DNA from: Mesaphorura yosii
Taxonomy: Eukaryota; Arthropoda; Collembola; Poduromorpha; Tullbergiidae
Direction: 5' to 3'
NCBI GenBank assembly: GCA_009869945.1
Contig: WIXG01000090.1
Span: forward strand, 1-64,000
DNA length: 64,000 nucleotides
Numbering within the stretch: the first letter of the stretch is position 1; every line of letters begins with the position of its first letter. Under the pieces are notes generated by a model. The model did no database searches and had not been told where the DNA came from. It saw only the letters and a list, made by a program, of their open reading frames with translations. Made by a program: the position numbers and the translations under genes. Below, in pieces: positions 13,301 through 23,400 of the stretch.

Positions 13301-14343
13301 CTTTCGCCAGAAAATTCTTCGAAGACTCGTAGAAAGGTTTGCTTTACTTTCTTCGAATTTGCATAAATTTGTAGCTTCATAGTTCTCCGAGCAATTTTCC
13401 CAATGCCATGCATCGCTGCACTTGTATTGGTATCCAAGTTAACATTCATGTGCTGGATAAGGTTGACCATAACTTTCAATATGATCAGTTTGTACAGAAA
13501 TTTTCCATCAACTTCTCCAAACTGTCGAGCAAGGCACAGTTGTAGTACGACTTTGATTGTGTTCCATAGTCCGGAGCGACGAAATGGAATTGTAGACTCT
13601 TTGTCGTAAACGACTCGGTCACGAATTTTCTTGATGATTCTGGGCATTTCATCCTTATTCGACTGCCTGCTGCGTTCGTCGACGAGCAGTGCGGACAGCC
13701 ACTGCGCAACCAAGATTGGGCTTGGAACTTCTCTCACTTCAGTCATCGCCTGTTCGGATTTGATCACGTACGGTGCCGCTTCCCTAGCTCTGTTACTGCT
13801 TAGAGTAGCAAGCTGCAGTGCGAAGCATTTAGATTTCACTACCGCCGATGACGATGCCGTGACAATAATTGACGTAGTTGGGTAAATTGATGCCAAATCC
13901 CCTTCAGCGGATGTGACCAACTGCATTGGTTGACAGGCTGGGAATGTAGAAAAAACTGCAGTTCTTTTGGCTGTCTGATGCTCAACGTCATCTCCCTCGT
14001 TGGTGGGACCGCTCACATTGTGGTTTTCATCGCCCAGCATGGATATCAACAATCCTGCATTTTGATCTCGAATGTACAGTGCAAAATCGTCCCCTGGCGT
14101 AAGGTCGATGATAGCATTGTTGATGTCCCTCGCATCCATGTTCTCTTGATTCTGTAGTGACTCCCATTGCCTGAATGTATTCCTCAATTTTCTCAAGCTT
14201 TCTTTATCCAGGTCGAAAGCTACGTAATCGATGGCATCGGTCACTTGATGCAGTAGCAGAGGTTCAATTTCCACGATACTTCTGCTCGACACTTGAAGAG
14301 GCAGAAATACGTGAGGAATCAAATCCTCCAGGAAACTATTCAT
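4335..14343 (-). CDS. Giant DUF6606/DUF3638/DUF3645 protein with SF2-like ATPase core
   Basis: Exons on the minus strand: 14343-6481 (7863 nt), 6386-5644 and 5562-4335, giving 3277 residues. The ATG at 14343 follows a likely 5'UTR splice acceptor at 14382-14381 and begins MNSFLEDLIPHVFLPLQ, the start pattern of DUF6606. Around residue 2200 is a Walker A, LQLNMGEGKTAVIVPLL (DUF3638). Near 2335 is a DE-box-like VLDESDEILHVKYQ. DUF3645 begins near 2630 with TGFSGTNESKLLLP. IIYLDDVHTRGTDLKIP (about 2780) and VQGCMRMRKLGHGHTVVFWAS resemble helicase motifs V/VI. Homologues are annotated as putative ubiquitinyl hydrolases; I see no clear catalytic Cys/His triad, so biochemical function is unknown. 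No signal peptide or membrane segment is evident. The very long first coding exon is unlike every neighbour. Confidence 0.85.
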
Positions 14344-14380
14344 TTCCAAAGACCCCACCACGGGTTGTAAAATAATTAAT

Positions 14381-14382
14381 CT
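14381..14382 (-). other. Probable 5'UTR splice acceptor of the giant gene
   Basis: On the minus strand a T-rich tract ending in AACTTGTAG precedes 37 nt of leader and the ATG at 14343. The open frame upstream of this point has no ATG, which supports 14343 as the start. Confidence 0.45.
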
Positions 14383-17300
14383 ACAAGTTAAATAAAAATC
14401 ATAAATTCCTACTGCAAATGTATTACATGAATTCGATGTAAAAGTATTCGTTTCGTTGACATTCACCTTAGCAGCTAGTTAACCATTTCAAATCAGTTAA
14501 TCATACCCGTCATATTTTCCTTAGAGCAAGACCAATTTTCACTTTGGTTTACAGCACCTATTGCAGAAAAATTGTTGGCATCTTGTAAAAGATTGTTTGC
14601 AGGGAACAGAGTGTGATATCGAGACATTAAAACGAACCTGGATCTGCAAATCAGTGGGAATACACGTGACGCCAGCTGTGTGTATCAATCAGGACTCGGA
14701 GTTAGACGGAGAAAACCTGCAAAGAATCAAGAACGACTTTGCTTTGCTTTGATATTTACGACTAAAACGGGCCTTTTCTAGCCCCCCAAAAGCAAAATCC
14801 CGAGCAGTGAAGCGAAGAATCCATCTAAAAATTCATTATTTCATGAAATTAACAAACTGGACTCACGTGTTATCCAATGTCGATGATCTTGGTCGACCAC
14901 CTAGCACCAGCAGAGCAGCAGAGTTGACTGGAGGCAACTTAGGAATTTTATACAGCGATGGAATGTAATGGATTGAAGCACCTTTAGAAATACGGAAGCA
15001 GAGTCAAGATTTCAGTCCTGCAACAAAAACAGATACCCTCTGAAGGAGGATAGTTACAGTTAAAACCTATCGGTACCTACTTCAAGTATTAATGCGTTCA
15101 CTCAGAAAGATAGAAACAAGACTATCGACAACTATTTGTTAACTATTAATACTCAGTGACTCAGCGAGTAATGCGAAAAAGTATTGTTTCACTTAAACAG
15201 TACTATCAGATATGTACTTGTAAACAAAAATAGAATAAATCGATTTCAAGTTCGGATTTTCAGTCCCAAAGGTCAGATTCTCTCTCTTCTGAACTTGAGC
15301 CTTGGTGCTTTCCTTTCTACCGCCGTTGCGTTCAAAATGTAGTAAACACTGTACACGATTCTCGTTCTCATCCACTTTTCGCACATCAGCACCCATGAAA
15401 GATGTGCAGTTGGTTCTCAGCTCAGGAATAAAACCTAGCCAATCAACGACTCTGAGGGTTTCGAAGGCTTGACCTTCGCGGCTGTGTGTATGCATATCAA
15501 TATCCGTATCAGTACCTCCAAAATCGAAATTCATGAATCAAGGCAAAAATATGCAAGTGCACTTAGAGCAGCTCTAAAATTCGGTGATTGATGGTTTGCA
15601 TCCGATTGACGCGGATATTATTGACAAACTCGTTTTTCATGCCAAAATCCGTGTTTAATCTCGTGTCAACGGCAGCAATGAGGCTAAACCTCCTGCCGTG
15701 TACTTTAGGCGGATAGATATTGACCCATGAAAAATGGGATTATTCAAAATTCAAACCCCATGCATCATGTACGCGCAATAATTCATTTACTATCTTGGAA
15801 GCTGATGCCCAGAAAAATTTGTCCGTCTTAAGCAAGTACGATAGAATTCCAGGAACAAGTGGTAGCCTTCTTAGATCCCGAAATACCCGGGTGTTGCTTC
15901 TAGTAGTTTGCCTTGCGCATGAGGTAAGGTAGCGGTCAATCAAAGCCGTACAGCTGTTAATCACTTTTTTAGGCTTTATGTTGTTGCGTGTTCATTTTCG
16001 GGTTGTTTATGTTAGTAACTATTTTTGCACTTAATTTACAAGATGATAATAAAAGACGAGTACCTGCTGTTCTTCAATCGGTTTCACTCTCGAATACGGC
16101 GATAGTTTAATGGTTCGTCGAATTTCGAAAACAGTTTCTCCTGAGAGTGGTCCGAGTAAAGTTGTGAAATTAGCACTGGGAACGGTGTCTGCAGAAAACA
16201 CTGCTGGAAATCTGGAATTACGTTTCCTCGAGGTAAGTGTCGCAGTTGCGAAAGCAAACAGAAAAGTCGTCATTTGTTCGTATGTTTATTGCGTGCGGGG
16301 CGCAATATATGTTTATCTCGTCGGAAATGCTCTCGCCAGAAACGCTGATCCTAATCTTTGCACTTTTGAGCTGTTGGTACAGGATAACCGCTTACTAATC
16401 GGTCTAATTCTAAATCTGACATCTGGGCATATACTTCAGTCAGCCAGCAAAAGCGTGCTTCTTCTGCTTTGCAGTGCTTTTCTGCTTTTCATAATATTTA
16501 AATTGCAGTATCAGATGCAAAACAAGTGCAGTTTTATCTGCAAGAATAATATTTCGCAATATCGCAATATATCAAATCAGGCAAACAATGCACACTCCAG
16601 AACTGTATGGAATTACCTGTCAGATGTTCCGATTGCTTGATGGCTTGATTGCACTTAAGGACAAAAATGCCCATGATGATGCCGAAAAAGTAACCTCCCA
16701 TGGACATGGGCACGCAATCAGTGAACTATGCCGCTCTTGAACTTGAGGTTTAAGCTTCGCATTCTATTGAACAATGAGCAGAAACTGAATCCTAATCAAT
16801 AATTGCTGCCGCATGAGGAGTGAGCTCTAAGCATATTTGTGTTTGAAATGACAAGCGATGTCAAGAGCGCATTAATGCTAAACCGCGATTAATTTCATTC
16901 CAATTTCCTAGTGACCATGTATCATGTCTCTGGCTTTCCACGGACTTCCAAGTCCAAAACCGAAAGAAAAGAACGCGACGGGAAACGTGACCGGTACTTC
17001 GCTTATTCGCTTAAAATCTGAGTCTCAACGAGACAGCTGAGCCCAGCTCTCGTTCGAAGTCAGCCTCAGTTTTTACTTGTGAGTGCCTTATGCGCTTACA
17101 CGCCTACTGCAATTTGGGCTTCAGTTTCATCTTGGAACGACGATCCGAGAATGTCGGTTCATCAATTAATTGGGTGACCGTGTCCTCTGGAAGTGTTCGT
17201 CATAATAGCGTGACTGCCTATTCTCGTAAGTTGACGTACCAGATAACGGATCCCGTGGCTACAGCTAGGACCAAGTTATTTACACTACAACCAGTTAATG

Positions 17301-18044
17301 TCCAGCTCCTTTCGTGTGTGTTTATTCGAATTCTGCATTGATCGCCGGTTTGCTGAACGTATTGATTTATGATTGATTTATGAAAGTGCTCATTCCCAAA
17401 ACTGCGCCCAAACCGTGTTATCTATAGCTTCTCGCTCGACACGGGCATAGCGAGAATCTCACAAGATGCGTGCGTACGACAATGCAGAACCAGCAAATGA
17501 ATAGCAGTGAGACAGAAGCTTGCAAAATGCATGCTCATCATTTATTTGGTTGTTTGTCTCCCTCCAGTCGGCTTTTTTGTCTCATCCATTTCCTTTGCGT
17601 ACTTTTCAGCCTTTTGGTGTCCTCGTCGGTTTAATTCTACACTGCGCCTAACAAAACAGAATACGGACAAAATCATTGATAGCAGTGGAAGGTAGGACGG
17701 AAGCATAAGTGTTTGATTCTTACTGAATCTAGTTCGCTAACTGCTAGTTAAGGTGGTGGCTAACAGTAGTGCCTGTATACTTAATACAATTGCACAATAG
17801 GACTAATAGGAGACTTTGTGCAGAAATTGCCTTTGGTTCGTCATGTAATTACAGCATGGTTGAGCCGCCCTCGCTTATTTGTATTTCCCCTCGGACGAGA
17901 CTTTCACTAACTAATTTGTGATTTCCGTTGATAGCTGGAGGAATCAAGGCCGGAAGGCACTTCTTGACTATCATGTTGATTATCCTTCGTTCATTCCACT
18001 GCAAAGTAAGAGCCTGAGAAAGCTACAACTGCCGTCGTCACAAG
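14383..18044. other. Gene-poor interval between divergent genes; possible 5'UTR exons
   Basis: It separates the giant gene (leftward) from the MFS gene (rightward) and should hold both promoters. A candidate plus-strand exon 16110-16232 starts with ATG and ends at a good donor (CGAG|GTAAGTGT), but its continuation is uncertain. A second donor (CTC|GTAAGTTG) at about 17228 and an acceptor-like TTGATAG near 17936 could frame a non-coding first exon of the MFS gene. No RNA gene or transposon was recognised. Confidence 0.35.
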
Positions 18045-19938
18045 ATGGGCAAAGTAAGGAAGCGAGACGAATGGATGCTTTTCTTGCTCTCATCAATTTA
18101 CATGGTTGGTGAACTCGGGCACTTCCTAATTGGAGTCACGAGTCGTTCTGTCGCACAAGATCTTCATTACGGCGACAAAGGATGCCTCCAGAAACAAAAC
18201 TCGATTGTCACAGCCAAGTTTTGTGACGAGGCAAATTCATCTCAAATGTAAGTGCGATAAGGTTGCACTTTCCTTTTTCACAATGATTAATCATACTTTT
18301 CATATCATATTTTAGCTGTGAGTTGTTGGCTGGTCCCACGGAATTCGGTTGCACATGGGACTACAACGGCCTTGGAATCGAATATCAGTACTTGGCAGGA
18401 CCGAGCTACATCGTGGCCTTTACCATTGCTGGCGTTTTCTGGGGTGTTGCTGCAGACTTGTTTAATCGTGTCACATTACTGTCCATTGGCACGCTCCTTT
18501 TCAGTTTCGGCATCGCTGTCACCGCATTTGCGACGAAGTATTGGCACTTGATACTTCTGCGTTCATTGCTCGCTGTCGGGTAAGCCTACGTGAATGCTAA
18601 TTATGCCGTAGTAAATAATAATTTTGCCTCTGTAGTGAGGCAGCATGTTCGCCGTTGGCAGCTGGAATGATCTCGGATGTATTTCCACAAGAACAGCGAG
18701 CACTCGCAATGGGAATATTCAACTGGGGCATTTATATTGGCTACGGATTGTCATATGCCGTCGGGAACTACGTGACTGAAGCCAACATACTGGACTATGT
18801 AATGAGAGCTCCGAATTCAAAACGTTTCCGGAGGCGTTTTATCTCCTTTACGTTTTGTCCTCAGGGTTGGCGTCCATCCTTCCTCATAAGCGGTGTTCCC
18901 GGGATTGCCATTGCATTTTTGTTCTTCTTTACCGTGAAAGACACTTCCTCGGAGCAAAATGCGGATGGAGGCGCTTTCGAATCGAAATGCAATAAATATG
19001 TCGTCAATGTCGAACCTACAGCAGGCGGCAATGCAAGTGATGCAGCTTCTAAGATAAAACCAGACTCAGGAGAAATATTTGAAGACTCTTCATTGACGCC
19101 GCTCGACCTGCCCCAAGAAAGCTACTGGCTTGCCTGGAAATCATGTATGAGTCCAGTAGTTTTGGTGCTTGGAATCGCGGCCTGCATTCGACATACAGCA
19201 GGGTTTACGTGGGGCTACAATTCTGCTCTTTACTTTCAACGATACTACCCAGACTACGACGCCTCATGGTGGCTGACCTGCATCTCGATATTTGGCGGAG
19301 CTGCAGGGGCAGTAATCGGCGGCTATATCGCAGACAAACTAGTCACACGACTTGGAATCTCAGCTAGGGCCTTGGTGTTGGCTGGAAGTCAGGTAACGTT
19401 GGTATTAACTTCTTGCATAAATATCGAAATGGTCAGGTTCAAGCTTATGAACAGCAAAAATTAAATACATTTTGCTTTCCAGCTACTTGCAACTCCTTTC
19501 ACGATCGGACTGCTCTATCTTGAACCACCGTGGGCCTTCATGTCACTTCTTGTGGGATATTTAGTCGGTACGTTTCCATTGCTTTTGCCGAGCACGAATT
19601 TAGATCTCAACTTTTGCTCTGATCTTGCAGCTGAAATGTGGTTTGGTGTAATGTTCGCAATAATGGTCGAGTTTGTCCCACTCCGCCTCCGCTCCACAGC
19701 CATCGGAGTCGCACTCTTTGTCATTAACAATGCCGGTGGAAATCTTCCAGTTCTGGTTGCACCCGTTTCAGATGCTACGAGTCTGAGAACAGCCATCACA
19801 ATCTTCTATCCTGGAGCTTTATTTACAAGTAACCAGCATCGATTTTTGACTGAAGACATGCTAACCTGTAAATTTCTTTGGTGTCCAGGTTCAATGCTGT
19901 TTTTCTTGTGCTGGTTCCTCCTCAGAAGACGAAAATGA
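18045..19938 (+). CDS. Spinster-like major facilitator superfamily transporter
   Basis: Seven exons (18045-18247, 18316-18579, 18636-18798, 18865-19392, 19483-19567, 19631-19828, 19889-19938) encode 496 residues with about 12 hydrophobic segments, the usual MFS size. Near the N-terminus is GHFLIGVTSRSVAQDLHYGD. Spinster-type features follow: GEAACSPLAAGMISDVFP at TM4/loop, then RALAMGIFNWGIYIGYGLSY, and a GWRPSFLISGVPG segment entering TM6. A hydrophilic central loop of about 85 residues links the two six-helix halves. Members are proton- or Na-coupled carriers of lipids, sugars or anions in plasma or lysosomal membranes; the substrate is not predictable. The intron 18799-18864 is 66 nt with no in-frame stop, so retention would insert 22 residues. 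The start ATG is preceded by CACAAG. Confidence 0.85.
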
Positions 19939-20059
19939 CTCGTAACTTGTGTCTATTAAATCGCTGTGCACGGGTTCTCTTTGGATATTAATCTTATATT
20001 GTTGAGTACCATTAAACTCTATTTAGATTGTTATTTAGAACTCAGTTGCAATTTGCATT

Positions 20060-20065
20060 AATAAA
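20060..20065 (+). terminator. Poly(A) signal of the MFS gene
   Basis: AATAAA 122 nt after the TGA at 19936-19938, and 424 nt before the Dicer-1 ATG. Confidence 0.5.
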
Positions 20066-20488
20066 GAAACACGAATCACAGCTGTGGCTGTACCGTTCGT
20101 CTGCGTCGAACAAAGAGTAAGAATTTGCGCAAAATTTGAGAATGGCTTGCAATACTCCAGAGCAGAGTATGAATGTCGAGTCATTTAATTTTGCCGACTT
20201 TGCATTATCATAACGGTGGTGAACTATTATCACTTTCAGTTGTGTTAAACAGCTGAATAAGGCATTAATAATAAAACCGTGACTTTATTCCGCCTCCTGT
20301 AAAGCAGCAATCTACTCTGGCAAATCAGAATTGAAAATCCTAGAATCTGGATCAAGAATTAGAATCTAATTTGAAGACAATAAAACAGCAATATCGAGCA
20401 ATCTAATCATCGAACGCCTGCCAATCACTCCAAGTGTAGCTTTAGAGCTCACTCATTTTGAAGTTCAGTTTAATCCGCCCTATCCAGA

Positions 20489-23400
20489 ATGTCGCACATC
20501 CACTCCTCCGATGTGCACGTGGAATTCTTCACACCATCCGAATTTCCTGTTGAAATTCTAAATGAAGCAAAGCAGAAAGATGTAATTCCCTGCTGTCTCA
20601 CACCGAACGCTAAGCAGTTTCTCACATTTATGCTCCTTAAAGAGTACTATTACAAGTAAGTTTCGCTCGCATTCTCAACAGCTTATTTCGGCATTCGGTG
20701 CATCATGCTAATTGGTTTAATGTGGATTAGGTACGATGGAATTTTGGTGTTCATTCAAGATTATGCACATTCGTCTACGCGTGAGAAACTTGACTCTTCG
20801 GTAGATTCGGACTTCAGTGATCCAGATTTGTCATCAGAAAAACCAAAAGAAAAGAATCTGAAGACTGAAGCTGAAGCCCTACCTTCATGCGAACCACCAC
20901 TTGAATCTCTATCTTCGATTCCAGTGATTGATTTACGGGACAAGACCAAAGAGATGGAAAACCACAAACAGTTAAAACGAATAATTCAAGAGGAAAATGC
21001 ATCTGTTGTCATAATTTGCAGTCGGAAAGACTTTCTTTCTTTTGTCAACTCCTGCTCGTTAGATATGACTTCCAATTTACTCAACCGCCTAAGACTGATT
21101 ATTATCGATAACGTGCATGAAGCACTCAAAGACTCACTGGTGAGGTCTGAAGTTTTGGATATTCTCAATATAGTCAAGTAAGTGCTAAACCATTGTCAGC
21201 TTATTTATCCGCTTATTACATCGTGCAGGACAGTTCGACTACCTTTGAACATTGACAGTAATTGACACGTGTTTGTAGGCCATGTAATGAGAGTGAATCG
21301 AACAAGATGAAATCTAGAATCGGAATGGTTTACCTGACTGTCTCCTTATTGCACTACTACGGGTACGAATCAAACGGGTTTTGGAGAATGGAAGAGACAT
21401 TCAGGAAGTTGGAGCAGTTATGTCAAGCCAAGGTGGACACGTCAAGTGATATCGTGGCCCTTCTGAGGTTAGTTGCAAGAAATATGCCAACGTCGCAAAA
21501 TATCCTAAGAATCATGCATTCACTATTCACGTTCAGATACTCTGCACCTTTGACAACTCGGATAATTTCCCATTCGCCGGGTTTGCTTGCTGGTGTGTCG
21601 CAACTCGTCACTTTAGAAGTTAAGCAAATAATTGACGGAGTGAAGAAATTTTTAAACGAACATAAGTTCAATCCTGTGCAAGTCCTTGGGTACAGCGAAG
21701 AGGAGTGGCAAGAAATGGTCAAGGCACGGAAAGAGAAAGAACTCGCAATTAAAGACAGCGATGAACCGACGGAAGAAACTGTGGAGGAGGATAATGACAC
21801 CGACTCCTTGTTTGAGGAGGTTGGCAACATTCAGTCGCCTTGCGTTTCTCCGTTGTTACTCATCCAGCAATTCGAATCTATCCTGGATTTGTTTGGACCG
21901 TGGTGTGCGAATCGGGCACTTTACCTTCTTATTAATCAAATCAGAAAAATGAAAGTGAGTATAGATATGACATTTTAAATGTTCAGGTCGTTGTCCCTAT
22001 ACAATTTTTTATTTCTTCGCTCGATTTGCAGACTCGAGTGCCTTACGTCCGGCATTATTTGCTTCTTGGAGTACTTCACTCTCGCTTTGTGCTGATACAA
22101 GCTGCGTTTCAGGCCAAGTTTGACGAGTTTGAACCGCTCGAGGTTCTGGAAAAATTCTCCACTCCAAAATTACTTACTGTGCTCAATATTTTGAGGAGAT
22201 TCAATTTAATCACAGTGCATGAAGGCAAGCTTATTCGTCAACAACAGGAATTATTACAGCAGCAGCAAGATGAATACGATGACGACGCCGAAATCACTGT
22301 CGCCGAATATCTCAATAACCAAAAGCAGCTGCAGCAAGATCAACCACCGACTAGATATCGTAGTGGCCGATCTGGCGGTCGGAGGAAAGGTGGAAGGGCG
22401 CAAATTCAGAAGAAGAAGGGAAAAGTTACGTTTGACGAGGAACCGACATTAATGAATGAATCTGAAGACCAGAAATCTCAGACGAACGAAGAAAGTCCTG
22501 AAAACCTAGGAAGTAAGACTTGCGAGAAGGTGGATAAGAATGGATCAGCTAACACCGAGTTTAAAGAATGCACACCAGACGTGAACGCTGCCGAAACTGA
22601 AACGCCCGACTCAGTCTCCAAACCTGATAAGACAGAGGCAGAGTCTGTGGCAGGTGCGGGCTTGAACAATAGCTCCCCATCACCTGGTAAATATCAGCGA
22701 AGAAATCGAAACTATAAGGCTAATGATGACGCATTGTGCGGTATCATGCTATTGGAAGACCGATTCCACGCTCGACTCTTGTAAGCCAAATGAATTCTTA
22801 AGTTGTTTTCGGCTCATTTAACGTAATCATTGATCACTACGTATAATTCCCAGGTACCATTTTCTAAGAGAAGCGGCAGACGTTGATGATAGACTTATTG
22901 GATTAAGTCCCACAATTGCGCTTTCTTCCAACCCGGAATACGAAAAGGACTCCCGTGAGGCCGAAATTGAATACAAAAGGCGAGAAGAGAATCTCAGGAA
23001 ATTTCGGTACCGCGAAGCAAACTTTTTGGTGGGGACTTCCCTTCTAGAAGATGGAATTGAGCTGCCCAAGGCCAACTTGGTCATCAGATTTGACGAGTCG
23101 AAATCCTTCCGCTCGTACTTGTTCTCAAAGGTAGGTAAATATATCAATGACCCTGAGAGCAGCAGGAACGAACTAACCGAGTCTGGTACATTTCACAGGG
23201 AAGGGCTCAGGGAGTGGATGCTGAGTACTATGTGTTCACAGACGAGGAAAATATATCATCGTGTTTAAAGCAGCTTGCCACCTATAAAATAGTTGAGGAG
23301 ACGTTGCTCTCTCACACGGTTATTCCTAAACCAAACTGCGAGATAAGCAACACCAGCACTTTGCAACTAAATGCTCCTGTTTTCAAGTCAGCAACCTTCG

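Noticed and set aside
15193-15534. 113-codon minus-strand ORF with a true ATG
   Set aside because: No motif, no splice or promoter context, AT-rich C-terminal half; a chance ORF is likely. Conservation would be needed.
16031-16273. 80-codon minus-strand ORF with a signal-peptide-like start
   Set aside because: It overlaps the plus-strand candidate exon 16110-16232, whose strong donor explains the sequence better.
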